From: Streptomyces rhizosphaerihabitans
GTDB taxonomy: Bacteria; Actinomycetota; Actinomycetes; Streptomycetales; Streptomycetaceae
Assembly (NCBI RefSeq): GCF_025399795.1
Contig: NZ_JAODTZ010000009.1
Location: 178,241-242,240, forward strand
Reading direction: 5' to 3'
DNA length: 64,000 nt
Below, piece by piece: positions 44,183 to 53,178 of this stretch. The notes under the pieces were generated by a model. That model searched no databases. It saw only the letters and a program-made list of their open reading frames with translations, and was not told the DNA's origin. The translations under genes and the position numbers were made by a program. The stretch's first letter is position 1. Every line of letters starts with the position of its first letter.

Positions 44183-44288
44183 GAACAGTCGTACGGAAAA
44201 GCGGACGCGAAACAGTAGTCCACACACGTGGGTGCCGCAGACCAAACGGCACACACTCTTACGTAAGGAACGGCCCGTCGCAGGTGGG

Positions 44289-44297
44289 TTATCCACA
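44289..44297 (+). promoter_or_regulatory. Perfect DnaA-box-like sequence TTATCCACA
   Basis: A single 9-mer TTATCCACA in the 231-base gap between whiB and the large glycosyltransferase gene. It is the E. coli-type DnaA box; Streptomyces prefers TTGTCCACA. A palindrome CTTACGTAAG is 22 bases before it (44258-44267). Function unproved. Confidence 0.4.
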
Positions 44298-44413
44298 GGC
44301 GGCGGGCCGCCGTCTTGCTCAGCCGTTAGTGTGGGCCCTCGTCCGAGACGTCCCGCTGTCCCCGCCGGACACAGACGTCCACCGCAGTCCATCGAACCGG
44401 GGCCCGTACCTCG

Positions 44414-47400
44414 ATGTCCGTGTACAGCCATTCGGCAGCCCGTAACGACGCCGCTGCCGCCCCTGAGTTCCCGCGCCACGTCGTGACCGCGGTGCTCGTC
44501 TCCCACGACGGCGCCCGCTGGCTGCCCGAGGCGCTCGCCGGGCTGCTCGGCCAGGACCGCCCCGTGCAGAACGCGGTGGCGGCCGACACCGGCAGCGCGG
44601 ACGAATCCGCACAGCTGCTCACCGAAGCGCTCGGCGCCGACCGCGTGCTGCACCTGGCGCGGCGCACCGGCTTCGGCCAGGCCGTCGAGGAGGTGTCCCG
44701 CACCGCCGGTGAACTGACCCCGGACGACCTGCCCTACCTCAAGCGTCCGAGCGGCTGGGACCCCGTCACCCGCAGCTGGCGCGACGAGGCCTACGACATG
44801 CCGGACCTCCCGCACGGCGAGCCCGAGCAGTGGCTCTGGCTGCTGCACGACGACAGCGCCCCGGAGCCCGAGGCCCTGGCCCAACTGCTGCGTGTCGTGG
44901 AGAACGAGCAGGAGCTCGGCCATGACGTGGCCATCGTCGGCCCCAAGCTCCGCGGCTGGTACGACCGCAGGCAGCTCCTCGAAGTCGGCGTCACCATCGC
45001 CAACTCGGGCCGCCGCTGGACCGGACTCGACCGCCGCGAGCAGGACCAGGGACAGCACGACCACGTCCACCCCGTGCTGTCCGTGTCCACCGCCGGAATG
45101 CTGATCCGGCGCGATGTCTTCGAGGAACTCGGCGGCTTCGACCGCAGGCTCCCCCTGATGCGCGACGACGTCGACCTGTGCTGGCGCGCCCAGGCCGCCG
45201 GCCACCGTGTGCTCGTCGCCCCGGAAGCCGTCGTACGGCACGCCGAGGCGGCCTCCCGCGAGCGCCGTGCCGTCGACTGCGTGGGCCGCACCTCCGCGTC
45301 CCCGCACAAGGTCGACAAAGCGGGCGCCGTCTACACCCTCCTCGTCAACGCCCGCACCGCGCAGCTCCCCTGGATCCTGATCCGGCTCGTCCTCGGCACC
45401 CTGCTGCGCACGGTCGCCTACCTCGTGGGCAAGGTCCCCGGACAGGCCGTCGACGAGATCCGCGGCCTCCTGGGCACCCTGCTGCGCCCTGAGCGGATCA
45501 TCGCCGGGCGGCGCAGGCGCGGCCGCCCACAGGTGGACAAGGGCGAGCTGCGGGCCCTGTTCCCGCCGCCGGGCGCCACCGTCAGGGCCACCCTCGAGCA
45601 GGCCGCCGGCAACCTGACGAGCCGCTCCGAGGCCGACGTCACCACTGGTGCCGGACGGCACGGAGGCGCCGTCGAGTCCGGACCGGGCGGCGACGACGGA
45701 GACTTCCTGGAGATCGAGCAGTTCGCCCGGATCAAGCGCATCGCGCGCAACCCCGGCCCGATGCTCTTCCTGGTGCTCCTGTTCGTCTCGCTCCTCGCGT
45801 GCCGCCAACTGATCGGCGGCGGGGCCCTCGCGGGCGGTGCGCTGCTGCCCGCCCCCGCGGACGCCTCCGAACTGTGGGCGCGCTACCTCGACGGCTGGCA
45901 TCCGGTCGGCGCGGGCTCCACCCAGTCCGCTCCGCCCTACCTCGCGCTCGTCGCGCTGCTGGCCTCCGTGCTCCTCGGCTCCACCGGGCTCGCGGTCACC
46001 GTGCTTCTCGTGGGATCCGTGCCGCTCGCCGGCTTCGCCGCGTACTTCGCCTCGCGCCCGCTCGTCGAGTCGCGCCTGCTGCGCGCCTGGGCGTCCGTCG
46101 CGTACGCCTTCCTGCCCGCCGCCACCGGCGCGCTCGCGGGCGGCCGCATCGGCACCGCCGTCCTCGCGATCCTGCTGCCGCTGATCGCGCGCGCGGGCAT
46201 CGCGGCGAGCGGTCTCGCACACGCCTCCCGGGCGCGCGGCAGCTGGCGCGCGACCTGGGCGTACGCTCTGCTGCTGACGTTCACGACGGCGTTCACCCCC
46301 ATCGTGTGGCCCATCGCGCTGGTCCTCGGCATCGCACTCCTCGTGGTGCGCCGCGGGGAGATCGCCGCCTACGGACTGCGTTTCCTGGCCCAGCTCGGCA
46401 CCCCGCTGCTGGTCCTCGCCCCCTGGTCACTGACCCTGCTGCCGTTCGGCTTCTTCAAGCAAGCCGGCCTGGACTACGGCGCCGGCGCGGCCTCCCCGCT
46501 CGACCTGCTCAGCGCCAGCCCCGGCGGACCGGGCACCGTCAGCGGGCTGATGCTCTTCGGCATCGTGCTCGCCGCGCTGGCCGCCCTGCTGCGCTCCGAG
46601 CACCAGGCGGGGATCCGGACGGCCTGGGTCATCGCCGTCGTGGCACTCGTCTTCGCGGTCCTGTCGAACCGTTCCACCTGGGCCGGACCCGCGACCCTCG
46701 TCTACGGCCTGGCCCTGCTCGCCGCCGCCGCCGTCGGCTCCGACGGGGCACGCGCTCGCGTGGCCGAACAGAGCTTCGGCTGGCGCCAGCCGGTGGCCGC
46801 GCTCATCGCCTTCGCCTGCGCCGCGGGCCCGCTCCTCGTCGCCGCCGGGTGGATCATCAGCGGCGCCGACGGACCCGTGGAGCGCCGCGACCCGGTGCAG
46901 GTTCCCGCGTTCGTCGCCGAGGAGAGCGGCACCCGCGACCAGGCCCGCACCCTCGTCCTCGACAGCAGCTCGGCCGCCAGGGTCGGCTACGTCCTCGTCC
47001 GCGGCTCCGGCGCCCGCCTCGGCGACGCCGAACTCGCCTCGGCGGACAGCGAGAACAAGAAGCTCGACAAGGTCGTCGCCAACCTCGTGGCGGGCTCCGG
47101 CGCCGACCAGGCCGACGAACTCGGCGACTTCGCCGTGCGCTACGTCCTGGTCCGCAAGGGCGCGCCGCGCGAGGTGAGCCGCGTCCTGGACGCCACCACG
47201 GGCCTGAGCCGGCTGAGCCAGCAGGACGGCAGCGCCCTGTGGCGCGTCGACCAGCAGGTCTCGCGCGCCGCGATCGTCCCCGCGTCCGGCGACCCGGAGT
47301 CCATCGCCGCCGGACCGGTCGAGGTGCACACCACGATCCCCGCCGGAGCCGACGGCCGCGTCCTGCGCCTGGCGGACAGCGCCGAAGCGGGTTGGACGGC

Positions 47401-48130
47401 GACCCTGGACGGCAAGCCGCTCACCCGCACCACGGTCGACGGCTGGGCCCAGGGCTTCCAACTGCCCGCCGGCGGCGGCAGGCTGGACGTCACCTTCGAC
47501 GCCCCGCTGAGCCACACCGCCTGGCTGTGGGCCCAGGGCGCGCTCGCCCTCGTCCTCGTGGTGCTCGCCCTCCCCGGGCGGCGCCGGGACGTCGACGACG
47601 ACCTCCCCGAGGAACAGCCGGTGCCGGCCCAGGACATGACGGGCGACGGCCGCCGTGCCCGCCGCCTGCGCGCCCAGGCCGAGGCGGAGGCGGAGTCCGA
47701 GCAGTCGGACGAGGACCTCGACGGTGAGTTTCCCGCGGACGCGGACGAGGACGCGGACGAGGAGGTCCCGGCCGCCGCCGTCCCGCACCAACAGGCGTAC
47801 GGCGAATGGGACAGCCCGAGCTACGCGAACGCCGAGTACGACACCTACGGCGGCGAACAGTACGAAGGGCAGCAGCAGTACCCGGCGGGCACCTACGAGC
47901 AGCCGTACCAGGCGGACCCCTACCAGGGCGGCCAGTACGACCCGTACGCCTATGGGGGCACGGCGGCCTACGACCAGACCTACGGCCAGGGCTACGACGC
48001 GAACGGCCAGGCCTTCGATCCCCGGGGCCAGGGCTACGACACGGGGGAGCAGGGCTACGACCCGGCGTACGACCCCACGCAGCCCTCGCACGGCACCGAC
48101 AATGAGCGCCCCGACGGGAGCCATCAGTGA
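44414..48130 (+). CDS. Very large family 2 glycosyltransferase with multi-helix membrane domain and low-complexity tail
   Basis: 1238 residues. GT2 domain (about 20-300): VLVSHDGARWLPEAL, LLHDDSAPEPEAL, LMRDDVDLCWRAQAAGHRVLVAPEAVVRH. From about 435 roughly a dozen transmembrane helices (starting NPGPMLFLVLLFVSLLACRQL), an extracytoplasmic beta domain (about 900-1020), a last helix (about 1040-1058). A charged region and a Tyr/Gly/Gln-rich tail (about 1120-1238: YDPYAYGGTAAYDQTYGQGY) follow. Likely exports or builds a wall glycan. Overlaps the next gene (GTGA). Confidence 0.87.
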   Translation: MSVYSHSAARNDAAAAPEFPRHVVTAVLVSHDGARWLPEALAGLLGQDRPVQNAVAADTGSADESAQLLTEALGADRVLHLARRTGFGQAVEEVSRTAGELTPDDLPYLKRPSGWDPVTRSWRDEAYDMPDLPHGEPEQWLWLLHDDSAPEPEALAQLLRVVENEQELGHDVAIVGPKLRGWYDRRQLLEVGVTIANSGRRWTGLDRREQDQGQHDHVHPVLSVSTAGMLIRRDVFEELGGFDRRLPLMRDDVDLCWRAQAAGHRVLVAPEAVVRHAEAASRERRAVDCVGRTSASPHKVDKAGAVYTLLVNARTAQLPWILIRLVLGTLLRTVAYLVGKVPGQAVDEIRGLLGTLLRPERIIAGRRRRGRPQVDKGELRALFPPPGATVRATLEQAAGNLTSRSEADVTTGAGRHGGAVESGPGGDDGDFLEIEQFARIKRIARNPGPMLFLVLLFVSLLACRQLIGGGALAGGALLPAPADASELWARYLDGWHPVGAGSTQSAPPYLALVALLASVLLGSTGLAVTVLLVGSVPLAGFAAYFASRPLVESRLLRAWASVAYAFLPAATGALAGGRIGTAVLAILLPLIARAGIAASGLAHASRARGSWRATWAYALLLTFTTAFTPIVWPIALVLGIALLVVRRGEIAAYGLRFLAQLGTPLLVLAPWSLTLLPFGFFKQAGLDYGAGAASPLDLLSASPGGPGTVSGLMLFGIVLAALAALLRSEHQAGIRTAWVIAVVALVFAVLSNRSTWAGPATLVYGLALLAAAAVGSDGARARVAEQSFGWRQPVAALIAFACAAGPLLVAAGWIISGADGPVERRDPVQVPAFVAEESGTRDQARTLVLDSSSAARVGYVLVRGSGARLGDAELASADSENKKLDKVVANLVAGSGADQADELGDFAVRYVLVRKGAPREVSRVLDATTGLSRLSQQDGSALWRVDQQVSRAAIVPASGDPESIAAGPVEVHTTIPAGADGRVLRLADSAEAGWTATLDGKPLTRTTVDGWAQGFQLPAGGGRLDVTFDAPLSHTAWLWAQGALALVLVVLALPGRRRDVDDDLPEEQPVPAQDMTGDGRRARRLRAQAEAEAESEQSDEDLDGEFPADADEDADEEVPAAAVPHQQAYGEWDSPSYANAEYDTYGGEQYEGQQQYPAGTYEQPYQADPYQGGQYDPYAYGGTAAYDQTYGQGYDANGQAFDPRGQGYDTGEQGYDPAYDPTQPSHGTDNERPDGSHQ

Positions 48131-49626
48131 ACCGCACCACCCTGTCCCTGATCGCCGCGGCGACCGCGCTCGCCGCCGTCACCGGCTTCGCGACCCTCGA
48201 GTCGCCCGGCGCGTCCGGCGACAGCGCGGCGGGCACGGCCGCGCGGCTGCCCGTGGAGCGCACCAGCCTGCTCTGCCCGCAGCCGAGCACCTCCGACATC
48301 GCCGACACCGCGTACACGTCCTTCACGCCCGTCGTGGAGGGTGCGAGCGGCAGCGGCAAGGCCCAACTCCAGGCCGCCACGGAGGAGTCGGCGGACTCCA
48401 CCGCCGGCAAGAAGGGCGGCGGCAAGCCCGCCAAGCCCGTCGTCCAGCCCAAGGAGCCCGGTAAGCCGGTCGCCGGCGACACCTCGGGTGCCGACGCGCC
48501 CGCCCTCGTCGGCATCGCGTCGGGCAAGTTCGCGCCCGGCTGGACGGTTCAGGAGACCACCGAGGTCGCCGCGGGCAATGGGCGTGGCCTGCTCGGCACC
48601 AACTGCACCGCCCCCGACACCGAGTTCTGGTTCCCGGGCGCCAGCACCACCGCGGCGCGCACCGACTATGTGCACCTGACGAACCCGGACGACTCCGCGG
48701 CCGTCGTCGACATCGACCTGTACGGCAAGGACGGCACGCTCAAGTCCACGGTGGCCGACGGGATCACGGTGCAGCCGCACGCCAGCGAGCCGATCCTGCT
48801 GAACACGCTGACCGGCGATCCGCAGACCGACCTCACCGTGCATGTGTCGGTCCGCAGCGGTCGCGTCGGAGCCGCCGTGCAGGCCCTGGACGACAAGTCC
48901 GGCGGCGACTGGCTGGCAGCCTCCACCGACCCCGCGGGCAGCCTCGTCATGCCGGGCATCCCCAAGGACGCCACGTCCGTGCGCCTGGTCGCCTTCGCGC
49001 CCGGCGACACGGACGCCGACCTGAAGGTGCGCCTCGCCTCGCCCTCGGGGCTGATCACCCCGGCGGGCAACGAGACGCTGCACGTGAAGGCCGGCATGAC
49101 CTCCGCGGTCGACCTCGGGGACGTCACCCGTGGCGAAGCGGGCTCCCTGGTGCTCACGCCCACCGGCTCGTCCGTGCCGGTCGTCGCCGCCCTGCGGGTG
49201 GTGCGCGGCAAGGGCGCCGACCAGGAGACCGCGTTCATTCCGGCCACCGCCCCGGTCGCCGCGCGCGCGACGGTCGCCGACAACAGCGCCAAGGGGTCCA
49301 CGCTCGCCGTGACCGCCCCCGGCGGGGGAGCCCGGATCAAGGTCACCGCGTCCGCGGGCAGTGCGGGCGGTACGGCCGTCTCGAAGACGTTCACCATCAA
49401 GGGCGGGACCACGCAGAACGTCGCGGCACCCGTCCCGAGCGGCCTCAAGGGCACGTACGCCCTCACCGTCGAGCGGGTCTCCGGAGGCCCGGTCTACGCC
49501 TCCCGGATGCTCGCGGCGACCCGGGAAGGCGTTCCCGGCTTCACCATCCAGAACCTCCCGGACGACCGCGGAACGGTCTCGGTGCCGGAAGCGGAGCAGG
49601 ACCTCTCGGTGCTGCTCAAGCAGTGA
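48127..49626 (+). CDS. DUF5719 family exported protein
   Basis: 499 residues. N-terminal hydrophobic signal/anchor (about 5-25), a Lys/Pro/Gly-rich linker (about 95-120), and a long beta-rich part. GTG at 48127 overlaps the glycosyltransferase stop. It follows that gene in most Streptomyces and is presumed to be its extracytoplasmic partner. The function of DUF5719 is unknown; cysteines C49, C151-type pairs are conserved-looking (LLCPQPS, TNCTAPDTEFWFPG). Confidence 0.8.
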   Translation: MNRTTLSLIAAATALAAVTGFATLESPGASGDSAAGTAARLPVERTSLLCPQPSTSDIADTAYTSFTPVVEGASGSGKAQLQAATEESADSTAGKKGGGKPAKPVVQPKEPGKPVAGDTSGADAPALVGIASGKFAPGWTVQETTEVAAGNGRGLLGTNCTAPDTEFWFPGASTTAARTDYVHLTNPDDSAAVVDIDLYGKDGTLKSTVADGITVQPHASEPILLNTLTGDPQTDLTVHVSVRSGRVGAAVQALDDKSGGDWLAASTDPAGSLVMPGIPKDATSVRLVAFAPGDTDADLKVRLASPSGLITPAGNETLHVKAGMTSAVDLGDVTRGEAGSLVLTPTGSSVPVVAALRVVRGKGADQETAFIPATAPVAARATVADNSAKGSTLAVTAPGGGARIKVTASAGSAGGTAVSKTFTIKGGTTQNVAAPVPSGLKGTYALTVERVSGGPVYASRMLAATREGVPGFTIQNLPDDRGTVSVPEAEQDLSVLLKQ

Positions 49627-49865
49627 CGAAGGACCGGTGATCCGCCCGGGGCCGGGCGGCACGAGTTGGGCAGGCCCCGGGTCTGATCCCCCGTCCCCCG
49701 GGACTGATCCCCCGCGGGACCGATCGGTCCGGGTCCGATCGTCCCGCGGTTCGAATGGTCCGGGGTTCGAACGGTCCGGGTCCGATCGTCCCGAGTCTGA
49801 TCGGTCCGGTCCGAATGGTCCGGGTCCGGCCGGTCCGGGTCCGAGCGACCGGTCCCGGTCCGTCC
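49627..49865. repeat. Degenerate GGTCCGGGTCCGATCG repeats between convergent genes
   Basis: Most of 49690-49862 is built from short words GGTCCGGGT, CCGATCGTCC and CGAATGGTCC in variable order. No gene and no clean terminator stem is seen; the repeats may themselves fold. Confidence 0.65.
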
Positions 49866-50318
49866 TCAGTCCTCGCCGTACCGCGGATCGACCGTCTCCG
49901 GTGTCAGGCCCAGCAGTTCCGCGACCTGTTCCACGACGACCTCGTGCACCAGGGCGGCGCGCTCGTCACGCCCCTTGGTGCGGATCTCGACCGGACGGCG
50001 GTAGACGACCACGCGCGCGGGATGTCCCTCGCGCGCCGGGATCGTGCCGCCCAGGGGCACCGCCTCGTCGCTCCAGCCCTCGCCCGAGCCCTCCAGACGG
50101 GGGACTTCGAGGACCATGAAGTCGATGTCCGCGAGCTGCGGCCAGCGTCGCTCCAGCCGCTCCACGGAGTCCTGCACCAGGTCCGCGAAGACTTCGGCAC
50201 GGCTCGCCGCGAGCGGTACCTGGGGCGGCGCCACGGGGCCGCGCATGCCCCTGCCATGGCGGTCACGACGTCGGGGACCGGCTGCTGCGGTACGGGGCGG
50301 TACGGGGTTGTCCATCAC
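49866..50318 (-). CDS. Zincin-like metallopeptidase family protein with degenerate metal motif
   Basis: About 150 residues. A basic N-terminus (RRRDRHGRGMRG) then the small zincin domain of the 'metallopeptidase family' (DUF1025 type): FMVLEVPRL, RVVVYRRPVEIR, and the helix LVHEVVVEQVAELLG. The family usually has HExxH; here the second His is Val, so zinc binding may be lost. GTG at 50318 (ATG 50315 alternative) is 6 bases after TACTCT, suggesting a leaderless start; GTG 50372 is less likely. Confidence 0.8.
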   Translation of the reverse strand: MMDNPVPPRTAAAGPRRRDRHGRGMRGPVAPPQVPLAASRAEVFADLVQDSVERLERRWPQLADIDFMVLEVPRLEGSGEGWSDEAVPLGGTIPAREGHPARVVVYRRPVEIRTKGRDERAALVHEVVVEQVAELLGLTPETVDPRYGED

Positions 50319-50372
50319 TGACGAAGAGTAGTCCCCGCCCGGCCCGGCCGCCCGGTCCCGCGCGCCGGTCAC

Positions 50373-50677
50373 CGACGGGCGGGCGGACCGACGGTCCCAG
50401 GCCCGGCATGGGTTCCGGATGACGCCCGATGACCATTCAGGCCAAGAATGGGCTCGATTCCGTATCCCTCCAAGACCGTCTCTGACATGGCAATTGACAT
50501 GATTCGCACCAAGTGGTGACCGGATTCAGGTCTGTTCGGCATCCCGACACGTGATGTCGCCCCAGGTCAGGGTCTGATGCCCGGAAAAAGATGTGGGCCG
50601 TCTCACAACACGACACGGTGGGATGACCTGGGGAGAGTCGTCGCGGCCCGCTCAAGAGTGCGGTACCGTCCAACGTC
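50373..50677. other. Intergenic region between metallopeptidase-like and DUF3499 genes
   Basis: About 300 bases of somewhat lower GC between divergent genes. No gene is supported. A minus-strand TACTCT is near 50325-50330 and a plus-strand TACCGT at 50664-50669, each close to a start codon. Confidence 0.4.
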
Positions 50678-51055
50678 GTGAGCCTTGTACGTCGCTGTTC
50701 GCGCACCGCTTGCGGCCGTCCCGCCGTCGCGACGCTGACGTACGTCTACGCCGACTCGACCGCGGTCCTCGGCCCGCTCGCCACCTACGCCGAACCCCAC
50801 TGCTACGACCTGTGCGCCGAGCACTCCGAGCGTCTCACCGCGCCGCGCGGCTGGGAGGTCGTCCGGCTCGCCGACTCCTCCGGTCCCTCGCGCCCCAGCG
50901 GTGACGACCTGGAGGCACTGGCGAACGCGGTGCGCGAGGCGGCCCGCCCGCAGAAGCGCGCGGCGGAGGCCGGTGGCGGCAGCGCCCGCTCGGTGGACCC
51001 GATGGAGGTCGCGCGCCGCGGCCACCTGCGGATCCTGCGCTCACCCGACAACTGA
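50678..51055 (+). CDS. DUF3499 family protein
   Basis: 125 residues. An N-terminal part with four Cys/His (RRCSRTACGRPA, AEPHCYDLCAEHSERL) looks like a small zinc-binding module; the last third is a charged tail with MEVARRGHLRILR. Actinobacteria-only family of unknown function. GTG at 50678 follows TACCGT by 8 bases with no ribosome site, so probably leaderless. Confidence 0.85.
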   Translation: MSLVRRCSRTACGRPAVATLTYVYADSTAVLGPLATYAEPHCYDLCAEHSERLTAPRGWEVVRLADSSGPSRPSGDDLEALANAVREAARPQKRAAEAGGGSARSVDPMEVARRGHLRILRSPDN

Positions 51056-51294
51056 GCAGCGTTCCTCGCGACCGCACTCCGTTCTCCTCGCCCTGCAGCG
51101 CTCCGCGCCGAGCTCTCCTCGCCGCATCCCGCATCCCCTCCGTGGGTGGCCGTCCCGCTGTGAGCCCGTCGCCCTTCCTGGACGCCGATTCCACTGAGTG
51201 ACGCACGCCCATTGACGTGAAGTTGTCGCGGACACGACGATTCCGGTTGCCGTGAGAAATCGCTTTCCGCATCACGGAAACCGGGGAGGCGTCC

Positions 51295-52911
51295 ATGTAC
51301 GTCCAGGAGCTGCAACCCGTCGCCGACTCGCTCGGCCTGTCCGCGCTCGTGGCCGCGCTTCCCCTCGTCGTCGTGCTGATCCTGCTCGGCGGCGTCCGGC
51401 TGAAGGCCCACCTGGCGGGCCTGGCGGGCCTTCTGGCGGCCTCGCTGGTCGCCTGGCTCGCGTACGGCATGCCGGTGGGCCAGACGCTCTCCAGCGCAGC
51501 TCAGGGCGCCGTGTTCGGCCTCTTCCCCATCCTGTGGATCGTCGTCAACGCCCTGTGGGTGTACCGGATGACCGTCCGCACCCGGCATTTCGATATTTTG
51601 CGCCGCTCGTTCGGGCGGCTGTCCGACGATCCGCGCATCCAGGCACTCGTGGTCGCCTTCTGCTTCGGCGCGCTGCTGGAGGCACTCGCCGGGTTCGGCG
51701 CACCCGTCGCGATCTGCTCGGTGATGCTGGTCGCCCTCGGTTTCGACCCCGTGCGCGCGGCGGTCGTCGCCCTCGTCGCCAACACCGCGCCGGTCGCCTT
51801 CGGCGCGATGGCCACTCCGGTCGTGACCCTCGCCCAAGTCACCGGCCTGCCCCTGGACTCCGTCGCCTCCCTGGTGGGCCGGCAGACCCCGCTGCTCGCG
51901 CTGGTAGTGCCCCTGGTCCTCGTCGGCCTGGTCGACGGCAGGCGTGGACTCCGGGACACCTGGGTGCCCGCCCTGGTGTGCGGAGTGGCCTTCGCCGCCG
52001 TCCAGTTCGCCGCCTCGAACTACGTCTCCGCGCAACTCGCCGACATCGGCGCCGCCTTGGCCGGTGCCGCCGCCCTGGTCGCCGTACCGCACGCACGCGT
52101 GCCCGCCGCCGAGTCCGTACGGGCCTCGGTCCTGACCGGAGTGCGCAGCGAGGAACTCGACGAACAGGACCCGCCCCGGGAAGTCGTGCGCGCCTACGCT
52201 CCGTACGCCCTGATCGTCACGATCTTCTCGATCGCGCAGATCCCGGCCGTGAAGGACTGGCTGGCGCGGGCGACACGGACGTACGACTGGCCCTTCCTGG
52301 ACGTCGTCGACCCGAACGGCAAGCCGGTGGGCGGGAACGTCTTCACCTGGCCGATCGTGTCGACGGGTGGAACCTTGGTGCTGCTCGCCGGTCTGTGTAC
52401 GGCCGTGGTGCTCGGGGTGCCCGCGCGCGTGGCGGTCGGGGAATGGCTCGCGACCGTGCGCGAGTTGAGGTTCGCGATCCTGACCGTGACGTCCGTGCTG
52501 GCCCTCGCCTACGTCATGAACCTCTCCGGACAGGCCGCCACGATCGGTCACTTCGTGGCGGCGGCGGGCTCCGGACTCGCCTTCCTGTCACCCGTTCTGG
52601 GATGGTTCGGTGTGGCCGTGTCCGGCTCCGACACCTCGTCGAACGCCCTCTTCGGCGCCCTCCAGGTGAGCGCGGCCCGGGAGTCGGGGCTGTCGCCCGA
52701 ACTCCTCGCCGCCGCCAACAGTTCGGGCGGTGTGCTCGGCAAGATGATCTCGCCGCAGAACCTGACCATCGCCTGCGCGGCCGTCGGGCTCGCGGGCCGT
52801 GAGGGCGACCTGCTGCGCAAGGTGCTGCCCTGGAGTCTCGGACTGCTGCTCGTCATGTGTCTGATCGTGGTGGGACAGAGCTCGCCGGTCCTCTCCTGGA
52901 TGCTGCCCTGA
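51295..52911 (+). CDS. L-lactate permease
   Basis: 538 residues, 12-14 transmembrane helices. Family motifs: FGALLEALAGFGAPVAI, VALVANTAPVAFGAMATPV, GVAVSGSDTSSNALFGALQ and AANSSGGVLGKMISPQNLTIA. It is the LctP/GlcA type that imports L-lactate (and glycolate) with protons. ATG at 51295 with GGGAGG 6 bases upstream. Monocistronic; no lactate dehydrogenase gene beside it. The 240-base gap ahead (51056-51294) shows nothing I can call. Confidence 0.92.
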   Translation: MYVQELQPVADSLGLSALVAALPLVVVLILLGGVRLKAHLAGLAGLLAASLVAWLAYGMPVGQTLSSAAQGAVFGLFPILWIVVNALWVYRMTVRTRHFDILRRSFGRLSDDPRIQALVVAFCFGALLEALAGFGAPVAICSVMLVALGFDPVRAAVVALVANTAPVAFGAMATPVVTLAQVTGLPLDSVASLVGRQTPLLALVVPLVLVGLVDGRRGLRDTWVPALVCGVAFAAVQFAASNYVSAQLADIGAALAGAAALVAVPHARVPAAESVRASVLTGVRSEELDEQDPPREVVRAYAPYALIVTIFSIAQIPAVKDWLARATRTYDWPFLDVVDPNGKPVGGNVFTWPIVSTGGTLVLLAGLCTAVVLGVPARVAVGEWLATVRELRFAILTVTSVLALAYVMNLSGQAATIGHFVAAAGSGLAFLSPVLGWFGVAVSGSDTSSNALFGALQVSAARESGLSPELLAAANSSGGVLGKMISPQNLTIACAAVGLAGREGDLLRKVLPWSLGLLLVMCLIVVGQSSPVLSWMLP

Positions 52912-52954
52912 TACGGCCGCGCCCTCTCTCGGATGCTGCCCTGGGGCGGTCGCG
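52889..52954 (+). repeat. Duplicate of the lactate permease 3' end just past the stop
   Basis: The coding end CTCTCCTGGATGCTGCCCTG is followed 33 bases later by CTCTCTCGGATGCTGCCCTG, and the trailing GGCCGCG by GGTCGCG. Shorter echoes (GGACGCTGCCCTC, GGAAGCTGCCCC) appear near 52976 and 53030. Confidence 0.65.
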
Positions 52955-53178
52955 GACAGCGCGCCGGGACGGTTCGGACGCTGCCCTCTCCAGCAAAGAC
53001 AGCTGGGGACGTTGCCTCGAGCCGGCTCCGGAAGCTGCCCCGGGTCGGGTGGGTTTCCCCCTGATGACAGGGACGGTTCCGCACGTCACGGATGCGCTCC
53101 ACTCGGGCTCGGCACCGCCCGCTGTCAGTCCGGACGGGTAGTTTGGGGTGACCGAAGTGGACTCCTGGAGGGTTGGCC

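Noticed and set aside
43847..46222. A 791-codon open frame on the minus strand opposite whiB and the large glycosyltransferase
   Set aside because: It is the usual antisense shadow of high-GC coding DNA; the plus-strand products are recognisable families and the antisense translation is not.
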